Positions 40,345 through 50,868 are shown, numbered from the stretch's first letter. The stretch is DNA of 64,000 nucleotides from Methanocaldococcus sp. (GCF_024490875.1 NZ_JACCLX010000006.1:1-64000), one strand, 5' to 3'. Notes: a model not told the origin generated them from the sequence alone. Translations and numbers: made by a program.

Positions 40345-41087
40345 CTCTTATATTCCTCTAAATTTATACACACTTTTTTATATCCAAATTCTTTAAATTT
40401 TTTAACTATATTATTTTTATTTTCAATAAATTTATCAAAATCTTTTTCTACTTCAATTATTGCTAAATCTCCAAAATCTCTAACTCTAATTGCTCCATGA
40501 GTATAATTTCTTAAAAAATCTTCTAATTTTTCAATTATTCTTAAATCTTTAATTGATATTTTTCTATTAAATTTAAATCTCGTTAATAAACAAGTTTCTT
40601 TTGGTGGATAACTAATATTTAAATACTTGGCCATTTCAATTATATCTTTTTTACGAATTTTTAAATCAGATAATGGTGAAATTATATTAAATTCTTTTTT
40701 AGCTTTTAATCCTGGTCTATCATCAAAAAGATCATCGTAGTTCGTTCCATCAACTATAATATCATAACTATAATATTCTTTCTCCTTATTTAAAATTTCA
40801 AAAAACATTTTTTTGCATAAATAACATCTTTCTGGAACATTTTCTATAATTTTATCAACTTTAACAATTTTTAGATTTAAGTTATACTTTTTTGCATTAA
40901 TAATGGCATTATTTAAAGCCCACTTTGAAATATATGGAGTTTTTATAAAAATACACAATATTTCTGTAATGTTATTTAATAAAATTGATAAAAGTAAGCT
41001 ATCAATTCCTCCAGAATATGCAACGATAACTTTTTTGTTTTTAAATAATTCTTTTAACTTATTTTTTAATAAATTTAATTTTTCCAA
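40338..41087 (-). CDS. larE: LarE-type ATP-dependent sulfurtransferase
   Basis: 249 residues starting TTG 41087, fixed by GGTGATTTT just upstream; the frame stays open for another 76 codons, but that part looks noncoding. The PP-loop VIVAYSGGIDSLLLSILL begins near residue 19. Cys residues in ERCYLCKKMF and ETCLLTRF fit the three-Cys LarE variety thought to hold a 4Fe-4S cluster for sulfur transfer. LarE thiolates the pincer nucleotide before LarC adds nickel; larC lies at 25629. Other PP-loop roles remain possible. Confidence 0.83.
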   Translation of the reverse strand: MEKLNLLKNKLKELFKNKKVIVAYSGGIDSLLLSILLNNITEILCIFIKTPYISKWALNNAIINAKKYNLNLKIVKVDKIIENVPERCYLCKKMFFEILNKEKEYYSYDIIVDGTNYDDLFDDRPGLKAKKEFNIISPLSDLKIRKKDIIEMAKYLNISYPPKETCLLTRFKFNRKISIKDLRIIEKLEDFLRNYTHGAIRVRDFGDLAIIEVEKDFDKFIENKNNIVKKFKEFGYKKVCINLEEYKSY

Positions 41088-41219
41088 AAAATCACCTATT
41101 TCATATTCATATAGTATAGTAATGTTTATATGGTAATTACTTTTATATATTACTATAGAAATGTTTAAATATACATGTAACTTAATTTTAAAATCATAAA
41201 AACTTGTGGGGAGAGTACG

Positions 41220-42518
41220 ATGATAGAAAAAATTAAAGAAATAGAAAATGTTATTAAGGCAATTAAAGAAAAAATTCTTAATCATAATGGATATATTAGA
41301 GTTATAACCCATCATGATCCAGATGGTTTAAGTAGTGGAGGAATTTTAACTAAGATGTTGATGAGATCTAATAAATTATTTCATTTAACTGTTGTAGAAC
41401 ATTTGTCAGATAATGTTATTCAAAAATTAGCAAAAGAAAATGAAGTAAATCAACCGCTATTTATATTTGCAGATATGGGTAGTGGGCAGATAGATAATAT
41501 TATAGAGAATAACTTTAATGCAATAATATTAGATCATCACCCTCCAATAATTAAAGAAAGTTTTGTAAATGAAAATATCATTCAACTAAATCCACATATT
41601 TTTGGAGTTGATGGCTCTAAGGAATTAACTGCAAGTGGAGTATGCTATTTAGTAGCAAGAGAATTTGGATATTATGATTTGAGTAGTTTGGCAATAGTAG
41701 GAATTATTGGGGATATGCAGTATCGTCCATTATTAGGATTAAACAAGTTTATAGTAAATGAGGCAAGAGAGCATAGATATGTTAAAATTGTAAGGGACTT
41801 AATTTATAACATATATAATGTTGAAATATACAAATCTATAGCATATTGCACTAAACCTTATATTCCAGAGTTAGCCTCTGAAGTAAAAGCATTTAAATTC
41901 TTAAAAGATATAGGTATAGATCCAAATAAAAAAAGATTTGACGATTCTGATAGAAAAAAGTTTCTATCTGCAATAATATTTAAGTATCCAAAAATTGAAA
42001 ATTTAATAATTGACAGATATTTAATAAACCATAAAGTTAATGACGCTATGCTATTGTCTGAAATGTTAAATGCCGTAGGTAGAAGTGGTTTATTTGCTAT
42101 AGGTATAGGAATTTGCTTAGAAGATGATGAATGTATAAAAAAAGGATATGAAATTCTTTGGGAATATAAAAAGAACTTAGTTAACGAGTTAAAAAATGTT
42201 AAATTAAAGAAATTAAATAATATTTATTATTTTGAAGGTAAAAAAGGGATGATTGGAATTATTGCATCAATATTAGTTGAAGATAAACCAGTTATAGGTT
42301 ATCATATTGAAGGAGATTTAGGTAAATTTTCTGCAAGAGGGAATAAGGAATTAGTTGAAAGGGGTTTAGATTTAAGTATTGCCATGGCTACTGCCAAAGA
42401 GTTTGGAGGCACTGGTGGAGGACATAATGTTGCCTCTGGGGCCGTTGTTCCCAAAGATAAAGTTAAAGATTTCTTAAATAGAGTTGATGAGATTATAGGA
42501 AAGCAATTGAAAAAATAA
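41220..42518 (+). CDS. RecJ-like DHH phosphoesterase
   Basis: 432 residues. The DHH-family motifs are clear: ITHHDPDGLSSGGIL (motif I), FADMGSG (Asp), ILDHHPP (the DHH motif, motif III), and GIIGDMQYRP; the C-terminal DHHA1 domain has SARGN and GGTGGGHNVASGAVVP. Archaeal RecJ relatives include GINS-associated nucleases (GAN) and RecJ2-type exonucleases; which class this is cannot be decided by eye. GGGGAGAGTACG precedes ATG 41220. It precedes nrdD as I recall from M. jannaschii. Confidence 0.9.
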   Translation: MIEKIKEIENVIKAIKEKILNHNGYIRVITHHDPDGLSSGGILTKMLMRSNKLFHLTVVEHLSDNVIQKLAKENEVNQPLFIFADMGSGQIDNIIENNFNAIILDHHPPIIKESFVNENIIQLNPHIFGVDGSKELTASGVCYLVAREFGYYDLSSLAIVGIIGDMQYRPLLGLNKFIVNEAREHRYVKIVRDLIYNIYNVEIYKSIAYCTKPYIPELASEVKAFKFLKDIGIDPNKKRFDDSDRKKFLSAIIFKYPKIENLIIDRYLINHKVNDAMLLSEMLNAVGRSGLFAIGIGICLEDDECIKKGYEILWEYKKNLVNELKNVKLKKLNNIYYFEGKKGMIGIIASILVEDKPVIGYHIEGDLGKFSARGNKELVERGLDLSIAMATAKEFGGTGGGHNVASGAVVPKDKVKDFLNRVDEIIGKQLKK

Positions 42519-42604
42519 ATCATTAAATTTTGGAATTATATAATTATCGTTAATCTAATAAATTGATATAAATTGTTCTTTAATTTAATAAAGGATTTTT
42601 ATAC

Positions 42605-42747
42605 CTTTATATACTCTTTTAAGAAATCGTTATACCCTATTTAAATAAATCTCTGAAATAATTCCGTTATCTTTATTAATGATGATAGTGAAATACTACA
42701 TACTGTTCTTGATTATCATTAATAGATATATTTTTTTAGGTGATTAT
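42605..42747 (+). promoter_or_regulatory. nrdD promoter and leader with inverted repeat
   Basis: A TATA box (CTTTATATAC, 42605-42614) stands 134 bases before the nrdD start, implying a long leader. In it TTAATGATGAT (42676-42686) is an inverted copy of ATTATCATTAA (42712-42722), 10 of 11 positions, separated by 25 bases and ending 18 bases before the ribosome site AGGTGATTAT. It could form a leader hairpin or be an operator pair. Nothing else is seen in this gap. Confidence 0.4.
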
Positions 42748-45700
42748 ATGATAAGTATTAAAGACATTAATGAAAAAGTTACAAACATGACAATAATAAA
42801 AAGAAACAAAAAAAAGGAAAATTTTAACATAAATAAATTGGCTAAATCATTAATAAACAGTGGGGTAAATTATGGTGATTTAGATAGAGTTTTAGCTGAG
42901 GTTTGCTCTAAAATTTACAATGGAATCACTACTGATGAAATAAAAGATATTGTTTATAATGTTTTAAAAAAGATTGATAAAAATGTAGCTGATAACTATA
43001 AAAAAGGAATTATTTTAAAAGTTAGAACATCAGATAAAGAATTTGAGCCATTCAATAAAGAGAAGATAGTTAAGGCATTAATTAGAGAAGCAGGAGCAGA
43101 TAAAGAAACTGCAGAAAAAATGGCCGATGAAGTTGAAAGAGAATTAAAAAAGTTAAATGTTAAATACTTAACTGCTCCAATGATTAGAGAAATTGTTAAT
43201 TACAAATTAATAGAGTATGGATATGAAGATTTAAGACATAAACATACAAGATTAGGACTACCTGTATATGATATCACTAAACTAATTAAGCAGGGTAGTA
43301 GAGAAAACGCTAACTTAATGTATAACCCAGAATCTATTCACAAGTGGGTTGCTGACGAAACTATGAAACAGTATGCACTGTTGGCAATATTTCCAAAGCA
43401 TATTGCCGATGCCCATATAAAGGGGGATATTCATTTACACGATTTAGAATATGCCGCTACAAGACCTGTTTGTTTACAACACGATTTAAGACCATTTTTT
43501 ATGTATGGATTAAAAGTAGATGGAACAGGATTACATACAAGTGTTTCAAGGCCTGCAAAGCATCCAGAAGTTGCTATACAGCATGCAGCAAAGGTAATGA
43601 TGGCAGCACAAACTAATATGAGTGGTGGTCAAAGTATAGATGAATTTAATGTATGGTTAGCCCCCTATGTTAGAGGATTAAGTTATGAAAAGATAAAACA
43701 ATTAATGCAGATGTTTATCTATGAATTAAACCAAATGTATGTCGCCAGGGGAGGACAATCTCTTGCAGAAGATGAATTAATTTTCATAAAAGAAAGAGAT
43801 AAATTAAAGGTTTGTAAAATAGGAGAAATAATTGATGAATTTATGGAGAAATATAAAGATAAAGTAATAATAAGTGGAGATACAGAAATCCTCTATTTGG
43901 ATGGAATTGCTGACATTTATACAATATCTGTGAATATAAAAACTGGAAAGGCAGAATTTAAAAAAGTTTATGCTTTATCAAGACACAAGCCAAGAGGGAA
44001 ACTATATAAAGTTATTGGTAAAGATGGAACATCAATAACTGTGACTGAAGACCATTCATTGTTTAACTATGATGAAAATGGAAACTTAATCTGTGTTAAA
44101 CCAATAAATATGAGACATATTATTAGAAACTTTGATATTCCATATAATACAGAATATAAAATTGGAGATTATATTGAAACCAATTATGATAAGCAAATTG
44201 ATATTCCAGAGAAATTAAAAATAACAAAAGAACTTTGCCAATTTTTAGGTTTATTTGTTGCAGAGGGTAGGTATATAACAAATGGAATTTCAATAGATAC
44301 AAAAGATGATGAAATAACCAAATTTGTTGAAAAATTTGTAAAAGAAAATATAAATGAAAACATTACAGTTAAAAGATATGCTGAATCAATAAGGTTTGCA
44401 AATAAAGGATTTTGTGAGTTTTTAAAGAAACATATAAATGGGGGGGTAATAAACAAAAACATTCCAGAGTTTATATTAAAAGGAGATAAAGAGATGAAAT
44501 TGGCATTCTTAGGGGGATTGATAAGTGGAGATGGATATGTTAGCAAAGATGGAAGAATAAAGATATATACAACCTCTGAACAATTATTGGGAAAGTTGCA
44601 TTTATTGTTATCTGACTTGGGAATGTTATATACAATAAGTAAAATAAAGAAGGAAGGAAAAATAATTGAGATCAAAGGAAACAAAATACAAAGAAATCAC
44701 AAACTATATGTAATTGAAATATCTAAAAATTGCACAGAAATTTTAAAACCATATATAATTCCAAAATATAAGAAGGATAGAATAAAATCATCTAACTACG
44801 ACCAATTACCTTATGATTATAGTGTAATAAAAGAATATCTAAGAAAAATAACAGGCAAAAAGCCATATAACAATAGAAGATTAAAATTAAATACATTAGA
44901 AAAAATTGAAGAATTAAATCCTCATTTAAAAGATGAAATAAATAAATTTAAGTTGAATGTTCCATTTGAAATAAAAGAAATTAAAGAGATTGACTATAAT
45001 GGCTATGTATATGATTTAAGTGTTGAAGATAATGAGAACTTTATAACTGCTACGGGAATCTTATGTCATAATACAATATTTAGCTCTATTAACTTAGAAT
45101 TAGAAATTCCTGACTTCTTAAAAGATAAACCCGCTGTAATTGCAGGAACTACAAGAGGAACTTATGGAGATTATGAAGATGAGGCAAAGTTAATTTTAGA
45201 GGCGTTAGTCGATGTAATGATGGAAGGAGATGCTATGGGAAAACCTTTCTTATTCCCAAACTTTATAATTAAATTAAGAGAAAATGCCTTTAAAGATGAG
45301 AATAAAGAACTTATGTATAAAATTCATCAATTATCTGCTAAATTTGGAATACCTTACTTCATAAATATGCTTCCAGATTGGCAGAAAATTAATACTAATG
45401 CTATGGGTTGTAGAACAAGATTATCGGCAAATTGGACAGGCGATGCTGAAATTGACACATTGAGAACTGGAAATATGCAATGGTATTCTTTAAATTTACC
45501 AAGAATTGCTTATGAGGCAAAAAGTGAAGACGATAAATTGTTTGAAATCCTGTATGAAAGATTGGAAATATTGAAAGAGGCTTTATTGATAAAGCATGAG
45601 ATTACTAAGGAAAGGTTATATACTGATAAACTAATGCCATTCTTGACTCAAGAGTTTGATGGAGAACCATACTATAGATATGAAAATACGACAAAAACCT

Positions 45701-46371
45701 TTGGATTCGTAGGCTTAAATGAGATGCTTAAATATCATATTGGGGAAGAATTACATGAATCTAAGGACGCTGTTAAGTTTGGAGAAAAAGTTATTAGTTA
45801 CATTAGGGAATATGCAGATAAATTGAAAAAAGAAACTGGATTAAGATGGACAGTTACTCAAACACCTGCTGAATCTACCGCTGGAAGGTTTGCAAGATTA
45901 GATTATAAATATTACAAAGAAGAAACCATAAGTGTAGTTAGGGGAGATTTAAAAGATCCAGAAACTTTATATTATACAAACTCCTCACATGTTAGAGTTG
46001 ATGCACCAATAACATTAGGAGAAAAGGTAAGAATTGAGGAAAGATTCCATCCATTGTGTAATGGAGGACATATTATGCATATATGGAATATAGAAAGAGC
46101 CGCAGATCCTGATGTATTAATGAGTATATCAAAAAAGATAACTAAAACAGATATTGGTTTTTGGACATATACTAAGAATTTAAGTGTTTGTAATAGATGT
46201 GGAGTTTCTATGGGTGGCTTAATAGATAAATGTATGAACTGTGGTTCTGAAAATATAGCCAAGTTTAGTAGGATAACAGGATATTTACAAAATATTTCAA
46301 ACTGGAATAGGGCAAAACAGAAAGAATTAGAAGATAGAAGGATGGTAAAGATATTTGAAGATACAAAATAA
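42748..46371 (+). CDS. nrdD: Anaerobic ribonucleoside-triphosphate reductase, intein-containing
   Basis: Glycyl-radical (class III) ribonucleotide reductase that makes dNTPs. 1207 codons, of which 438 are an intein; the mature enzyme has 769 residues. Two ATP-cone domains ([20 protein letters not shown] and [20 protein letters not shown]) head the protein. The C-terminal zinc site is CNRCG and CMNCG, and the radical Gly lies in [12 protein letters not shown] 42748 is set by AGGTGATTAT; the frame is open 23 codons further upstream. The NrdG activase is not in this window. Confidence 0.95.
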   Translation: MISIKDINEKVTNMTIIKRNKKKENFNINKLAKSLINSGVNYGDLDRVLAEVCSKIYNGITTDEIKDIVYNVLKKIDKNVADNYKKGIILKVRTSDKEFEPFNKEKIVKALIREAGADKETAEKMADEVERELKKLNVKYLTAPMIREIVNYKLIEYGYEDLRHKHTRLGLPVYDITKLIKQGSRENANLMYNPESIHKWVADETMKQYALLAIFPKHIADAHIKGDIHLHDLEYAATRPVCLQHDLRPFFMYGLKVDGTGLHTSVSRPAKHPEVAIQHAAKVMMAAQTNMSGGQSIDEFNVWLAPYVRGLSYEKIKQLMQMFIYELNQMYVARGGQSLAEDELIFIKERDKLKVCKIGEIIDEFMEKYKDKVIISGDTEILYLDGIADIYTISVNIKTGKAEFKKVYALSRHKPRGKLYKVIGKDGTSITVTEDHSLFNYDENGNLICVKPINMRHIIRNFDIPYNTEYKIGDYIETNYDKQIDIPEKLKITKELCQFLGLFVAEGRYITNGISIDTKDDEITKFVEKFVKENINENITVKRYAESIRFANKGFCEFLKKHINGGVINKNIPEFILKGDKEMKLAFLGGLISGDGYVSKDGRIKIYTTSEQLLGKLHLLLSDLGMLYTISKIKKEGKIIEIKGNKIQRNHKLYVIEISKNCTEILKPYIIPKYKKDRIKSSNYDQLPYDYSVIKEYLRKITGKKPYNNRRLKLNTLEKIEELNPHLKDEINKFKLNVPFEIKEIKEIDYNGYVYDLSVEDNENFITATGILCHNTIFSSINLELEIPDFLKDKPAVIAGTTRGTYGDYEDEAKLILEALVDVMMEGDAMGKPFLFPNFIIKLRENAFKDENKELMYKIHQLSAKFGIPYFINMLPDWQKINTNAMGCRTRLSANWTGDAEIDTLRTGNMQWYSLNLPRIAYEAKSEDDKLFEILYERLEILKEALLIKHEITKERLYTDKLMPFLTQEFDGEPYYRYENTTKTFGFVGLNEMLKYHIGEELHESKDAVKFGEKVISYIREYADKLKKETGLRWTVTQTPAESTAGRFARLDYKYYKEETISVVRGDLKDPETLYYTNSSHVRVDAPITLGEKVRIEERFHPLCNGGHIMHIWNIERAADPDVLMSISKKITKTDIGFWTYTKNLSVCNRCGVSMGGLIDKCMNCGSENIAKFSRITGYLQNISNWNRAKQKELEDRRMVKIFEDTK
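43759..45072 (+). other. Intein with LAGLIDADG endonuclease in NrdD
   Basis: Residues 338-775 of the NrdD reading frame. The N-extein ends VARGGQ and the intein opens with Ser ([10 protein letters not shown], block A); block B is [10 protein letters not shown]; the two LAGLIDADG-type motifs are [10 protein letters not shown] and [11 protein letters not shown], both with their acidic residue; blocks F and G are [20 protein letters not shown] and the terminal LCHN. Asn775 is followed by Thr and the extein resumes [10 protein letters not shown]. All splicing and nuclease residues look intact. M. jannaschii NrdD is known to carry inteins. Confidence 0.93.
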
Positions 46372-46382
46372 ATTTTACAATT

Positions 46383-46796
46383 TTATGTAGATATTGTAAC
46401 ATTTACCGTATTTTGACTTACTTTTACAATTGTTGCTCTAATAATTTCTAAATTTTTAATAGTTGTATTTCCATTTAAGTTTATATGAATACCACAATTT
46501 GCAGTAATATTATAGTTAATGTCTCCACTACGATTGAAATATAAAATGTTATTATTTACACTCCAAGTCCCTGGAGGGCATTTTATATAAACAATTCTTG
46601 TAGTTCCTACATCTCCAGAAGCTACCAACTCAATATTTTGCTTCATTTTAGATACTGCTGCATAAGCTAAACTCATTGACGAAATTTCAACAGTTTTTTT
46701 TAATCCAAAAATTCCTGGATATACTGTTGCTATTAAAATAACGATTATCATTCCTAAAAATAATAATAAAAATTCTAAGGATATTTGCCCTCTCAT
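46383..46796 (-). CDS. Type IV pilin-like protein, class III signal peptide
   Basis: 137 residues. The N-terminus MRGQISLEFLLLFLGMI carries the archaeal class III processing motif: cleavage before Gln4, then the QxSxEF signature and a hydrophobic assembly helix. The head domain is small, with two Cys residues and several N-X-S/T sites. It should be processed by the EppA-type peptidase encoded in the same operon. ATG 46796 follows GGGTGTTTATA. Last gene of the minus-strand pilus cluster, convergent with nrdD. Confidence 0.88.
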   Translation of the reverse strand: MRGQISLEFLLLFLGMIIVILIATVYPGIFGLKKTVEISSMSLAYAAVSKMKQNIELVASGDVGTTRIVYIKCPPGTWSVNNNILYFNRSGDINYNITANCGIHINLNGNTTIKNLEIIRATIVKVSQNTVNVTIST

Positions 46797-46839
46797 TATA
46801 AACACCCAAAATTTTAAAAACAGAATAAATAGTAATGAT

Positions 46840-47769
46840 TTAAATAAAATCTGGAAGTTTTATACCATTATTTTCTTTCCAGTCCACTGTATAATAAAAT
46901 TTAATTTTTCCAGAACTATCACTTACAGTAAAAGCCATTGCCGGGAAATATCTATTTATATTTAGATTACCCAATAAGACATCATTAGTTAAAGTAGGAT
47001 CAAAGTCACTATCATAATTTTTAATTTCATTATTATTTATAGTTATATTTATAAAGTTATTATACCAATCATAATAATTAATCCATATACCATTATCATT
47101 TACTATCTGAATATCTTTATAATTTTTAAATGCTAAAGGTAACGGTAATATAAGAGATGATCCAGAACTCATTATGCTTTCATTTTCATTCAGTATAGGC
47201 TCATTGTATATTTCTAAATAACCATAGACATAAAGTTTAAAATTATTTAATCTAATATGTTCTTCTAAAGCTTTTGGAAACATATCTTTAATACTTATAA
47301 CTTTATAAGTATTAACCACTGCGGGACCTATTACTCTAAAATTATATTCCTTAGGGGCATTTATGTTTATTGTCATATTATAATCATAAACTGCAAGTTT
47401 TATTTTTGTTGTAGTATATGGAGGTAGCCAAAATCCTAATTTTTTATTAAACTCTGTTAGAGAAGAAGGTTTTAGTAAATAATATGTAATATTATTGGAT
47501 GTATTAATAGTTGCTTGAATAACGCCACTCGAAGGAATAGGTAATGTATTAGAAGTTTCTATATTTATATTACCATCAGGTATAGCAATAAACACACTAT
47601 AAGGATTTAAATTGGTAATCTCTCCAACAATATAATAAGATAAATGTATTTCTCCAAATTTCTCAGTAGGAATTGTAGTTGTTATATTAGTAGTCTCATT
47701 TTGGGCATATATTAATTGAATAACAAAAAAAAATGAAAAAAATAATAAAATTAATTTCCTAATTTTCAT
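46840..47769 (-). CDS. Secreted protein of the pilus operon, unknown function
   Basis: 309 residues with a cleavable-type signal peptide (KLILLFFSFFFVIQLIYA, residues 5-22) and a beta-rich exterior domain rich in Asn, Thr and Ile with more than ten N-X-S/T sequons, so probably heavily glycosylated by AglB. No C-terminal anchor is seen. It lies between a pilin and the DUF515-like protein, so a role in pilus assembly, anchoring or adhesion is likely by context. GGTGAATATTT precedes ATG 47769. Confidence 0.75.
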   Translation of the reverse strand: MKIRKLILLFFSFFFVIQLIYAQNETTNITTTIPTEKFGEIHLSYYIVGEITNLNPYSVFIAIPDGNINIETSNTLPIPSSGVIQATINTSNNITYYLLKPSSLTEFNKKLGFWLPPYTTTKIKLAVYDYNMTININAPKEYNFRVIGPAVVNTYKVISIKDMFPKALEEHIRLNNFKLYVYGYLEIYNEPILNENESIMSSGSSLILPLPLAFKNYKDIQIVNDNGIWINYYDWYNNFINITINNNEIKNYDSDFDPTLTNDVLLGNLNINRYFPAMAFTVSDSSGKIKFYYTVDWKENNGIKLPDFI

Positions 47770-47781
47770 AAATATTCACCA

Positions 47782-48939
47782 TTATTTATTTATTTTAACA
47801 ATTGCTGTATTTTGATATTTTAATCCAATAATTTCTGAAGCTTTATCAGAAGGAACCTTGATAATAAATAAATATATTATATTAGGATCAAATATTTGAG
47901 TATCCTCTTCTAATTTGTTTAATTTATACCCATATTCGCTTAATTTATATTTTAAAGTATTATAATCTATTTTACCCATTACAGCAGCATGTAATACATC
48001 TGTTATTCCATTTAATTTATAATTGATATTTATATCTTTTGACGCTGATGTTGTATCTTTATCTTCTGTTAAACTAATTTTTGAAGATTTAGATTCAGAA
48101 TATTGTATAGAATTTTTGGGGAATATGATATAAACATCCTTTATTATGGCTTCAGTTATAGGAGTTGATTTATTAGTCCCTAATTTGTAAATCATTATTT
48201 TATCTCCTGGTTTAGGAATATTACCACAATATTCTGCCAAAACTGGAAGAGTAGCTTCACACATATTTACTTTATAAACTTTTAGTTTTTTTAATGTTTC
48301 TAAATCGTATGAATTTAATTCTTTTAAAAAATCTGCAGTTGAATATAAATATTCTTTACCATCTATTATAACTCTTACATAGTTTGAATTTGCTACTTCG
48401 TTTTTATATTTTGATATGTAATAGTGTCTTGCATCCTCTTTTAGTTTTTCCAAATTAGATAGGTAAATATTTTCAGCTTCATCTACACTTTTTGCTTCAT
48501 CTATTTCCAACATGACTTTTTGAGCTAAAGGACTCTCTGAGAGATAATTTCCATAAATATTTTTTATTTGGTTTTTTAAGTTTTCTTTAAACTCTTTAAG
48601 CTTTATATACTGTTGAGCTTCTTCAAGAATTTTATTAATTTCTTCTTGAGATTTTGCAGCATTTATTTTACCAATAAAATACGATTTCATAGGATCTGAT
48701 GGATACTTAGAGAAAAGTGAATTTATAGAAGCGATTGCTGTTTTTTTTGCATTTTCCAAACTTTGTAGTGTTAAAATTTTTTCTTCTTGCATGGATTTAA
48801 TAATTGGTGGTAAGGTTATTGCTAAAAGCGCTACAATTGAAATAATTACAATAATTACAATAACTATCATAAAATTAGGTCTAGGTTTTCGTCCTTTACT
48901 TTTTTCTTTTAATTTTTTTATTTTTATGACATCTACCAT
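47782..48939 (-). CDS. DUF515-like membrane-anchored protein of the pilus operon
   Basis: 385 residues: a basic cytoplasmic head (KIKKLKEKSKGRKPRPN), one membrane helix (about 23-46), a long helical coiled region (about 50-180), and an outer domain of alternating strands. It resembles the DUF515 proteins of methanococci that lie in the epd/epp pilus loci and are needed for piliation in M. maripaludis, as far as I recall. GGTGATTTT precedes ATG 48939. The family assignment is from context and layout. Confidence 0.72.
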   Translation of the reverse strand: MVDVIKIKKLKEKSKGRKPRPNFMIVIVIIVIISIVALLAITLPPIIKSMQEEKILTLQSLENAKKTAIASINSLFSKYPSDPMKSYFIGKINAAKSQEEINKILEEAQQYIKLKEFKENLKNQIKNIYGNYLSESPLAQKVMLEIDEAKSVDEAENIYLSNLEKLKEDARHYYISKYKNEVANSNYVRVIIDGKEYLYSTADFLKELNSYDLETLKKLKVYKVNMCEATLPVLAEYCGNIPKPGDKIMIYKLGTNKSTPITEAIIKDVYIIFPKNSIQYSESKSSKISLTEDKDTTSASKDININYKLNGITDVLHAAVMGKIDYNTLKYKLSEYGYKLNKLEEDTQIFDPNIIYLFIIKVPSDKASEIIGLKYQNTAIVKINK

Positions 48940-48958
48940 AAAATCACCAACAACATTT

Positions 48959-49339
48959 TTAAGGATCTACTGTGATGTTGTATTCACTACTGTTTATTTT
49001 TGTAGTAGTATTATATATATAAGAAATAATAAAGTTTTTTATTTGAACCGTAACATATGAACGAGGAGAAATATATATAGTAATGTTTTTTTTGTTTCCT
49101 GACCAAGATAATCCTCCATAAACTAATGTTACATTAGAATGGATCCCATTATAATTAGAATTTACTAATATAACAGCAGATTTCGCTGCTATATCGATTT
49201 TATCAAGATTAATATCTTCTTTAGTTAAATTGTTTGATAGGAAATTATATATGTATATAATTGAAACTACTAAAATTACTAAAAACAAAATAGCAAATTC
49301 TAATGATATTTGAGCTCTTTTCAAAGATATTTTTATCAT
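48959..49339 (-). CDS. Type IV pilin-like protein, class III signal peptide
   Basis: 126 residues. The head MIKISLKRA precedes QISLEFAILFLVILVVSIIY, the class III motif and hydrophobic helix; cleavage is expected between Ala9 and Gln10. The exterior part is short with seven or so N-X-S/T sites. Differs from the other pilin at 46383 in the head domain, so the fibre could have major and minor subunits. It starts 14 bases after the peptidase gene. Confidence 0.87.
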   Translation of the reverse strand: MIKISLKRAQISLEFAILFLVILVVSIIYIYNFLSNNLTKEDINLDKIDIAAKSAVILVNSNYNGIHSNVTLVYGGLSWSGNKKNITIYISPRSYVTVQIKNFIISYIYNTTTKINSSEYNITVDP

Positions 49340-49353
49340 AATATCATTCCAAT

Positions 49354-50367
49354 TTATATTTTCAGATATATCATAACTAAAACTATAGTGTAACCAATAA
49401 CAACAAATGGAACGAAAGGATATGTTTTTATAATATTTAACTCTTTAGGTAGTTTCCCTTCATTGTAGAGTTTTTTTATAAGTTTTATATCTTCTTCTGA
49501 TAATCCTTCTCCATCTGTTGCTATTATTTTTTTATTACTCTTTTTAATTTCATTTTCTATTAAGAATTTTATTCTTTTTATGATATTTAAGTTTTTTACT
49601 TCAACATTATTTTTATCAATAATAATTATATCTTTTAAAATATCTCCTTCTTTTAACTCATCAATACTTTTTTTATCAGAAATCTCTACTCCTGTAAGAG
49701 CATATATAACTATTGAGATTAAAGAAATTTCTCCTATATATATTATGGATGATAGCAATAAATGTTTAATAAAATATATTGGATCTATAAAATAAATAAT
49801 TAACATATATACTGGTAACAAAAACCCCAATTTTTTAGTATATTCTTTATATTTAGGAACTTTTCTTGAAATGTATATAGATATAATAATATAGGCCCAT
49901 ACTATAACAGAGACATATGGGATTTTATATAAATAAACAATATATTGAATAATTCCTAAAATCATTGCTAAATATAATGCTGATGGGATAATATCTTTCC
50001 AATACTTCATTAAAATTTTAAGTATTGGAAAAATTGCAGCAACAAACATACTAATTCCAATCATATAAAGAATATATTTAGGAATATAAAATACAAAAGA
50101 ATCTGGATATGCAAAAATAGGGGCTAAGGCAGTAAATATTTTAACATCTCCTCCACCCATTCCTATACTTAATATTAAACATAATATAAATGTTGAAAAT
50201 AGTGCTATTATAGCATCAAATCCAAAATAGTAATATCCAATAACTATATTAATTAAGAACATAGCAATCGTATATTTATGAGGAATTATTCTTTCTTTTA
50301 TATCAGTAATAGATGCTAAAATGAGTAATAAAAAGTTTATAATATATGTAATGCTTAAAATGTCCAC
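49354..50367 (-). CDS. eppA: EppA-type prepilin peptidase with C-terminal extension
   Basis: Membrane aspartyl peptidase (A24-like) that removes class III signal peptides. Active-site Asp residues are in LASITDIKERIIP (about residue 22) and GMGGGDVKIFTAL (the GxGD motif, about residue 73). Six or more membrane spans precede a cytoplasmic-looking stretch of about 110 residues (DKKSIDELKEGDILKDIIII to LPKELNIIKTYP) and a last membrane helix. Starts with GTG 50367, after GGTGAAAGC. Distinct from the FlaK-type peptidase; clustered with its likely substrates. Confidence 0.88.
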   Translation of the reverse strand: MDILSITYIINFLLLILASITDIKERIIPHKYTIAMFLINIVIGYYYFGFDAIIALFSTFILCLILSIGMGGGDVKIFTALAPIFAYPDSFVFYIPKYILYMIGISMFVAAIFPILKILMKYWKDIIPSALYLAMILGIIQYIVYLYKIPYVSVIVWAYIIISIYISRKVPKYKEYTKKLGFLLPVYMLIIYFIDPIYFIKHLLLSSIIYIGEISLISIVIYALTGVEISDKKSIDELKEGDILKDIIIIDKNNVEVKNLNIIKRIKFLIENEIKKSNKKIIATDGEGLSEEDIKLIKKLYNEGKLPKELNIIKTYPFVPFVVIGYTIVLVMIYLKI

Positions 50368-50371
50368 GCTT

Positions 50372-50734
50372 TCACCTATTTGCAGGATATTTTTCTTTAA
50401 CTTTATCTTTTATCTTTAACATTAGTTTATGATCATTTAATAATTCTAAACCTTTATCTATCTCTTTATCTTTTGTTAGATTGAGGATTTCTTTTAATAT
50501 TTCAACAGTTACATCTATTCTATGAATCCAAAAACATTTACTACAACTCCAAATTTTAGATCCATCTTTTCTTTCAATGTATTCTCCAAGTTCATAATCT
50601 TCACAAGGATAAAATGGACAGAAACACCATAAACAAACTTGCTCATCAAAATGGCATGGATAGTATTTACAATTTCTATTGGCTCCACAGGTTTCTAAAA
50701 CCTTTCTTAAATGATTTTTAGCTAATTCTATCAT
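50372..50734 (-). CDS. Cysteine-rich small-domain protein
   Basis: 120 residues with a dense Cys/His block: CGANRNCKYYPCHF, QVCLWCFCPFYPCEDY and WSCSKCFWIHRIDV. This is the archaeal cysteine-rich small domain, probably holding metal or an iron-sulfur cluster; it also occurs next to corrinoid genes elsewhere. A helical tail of about 45 residues follows. GAGGTGTAAGTA precedes ATG 50734. It leads the pilus operon by position (4 bases before eppA), which may be coincidental. Confidence 0.8.
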   Translation of the reverse strand: MIELAKNHLRKVLETCGANRNCKYYPCHFDEQVCLWCFCPFYPCEDYELGEYIERKDGSKIWSCSKCFWIHRIDVTVEILKEILNLTKDKEIDKGLELLNDHKLMLKIKDKVKEKYPANR

Positions 50735-50868
50735 TACTTACACCTCAATAGATAAAGATCTTATAATTTAAAGTTAAAAAATTTTTATATTTTTACTAAG
50801 ATATGTGACTTTAATATTTATTTACCAGTTATTTAATTTTTATTATAAAAATTTAGGAGGAGATTATA

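Noticed and set aside
41088-41315. N-terminal extension of the LarE-type protein
   Set aside because: The stretch is low-complexity A+T-rich DNA in the divergent promoter region, and GGTGATTTT directly before TTG 41087 marks the true start.
42680-42725. C/D box RNA in the nrdD leader (an AATGATGA word)
   Set aside because: There is no CTGA D box at a proper distance and no second box pair; the inverted repeat explains the word.
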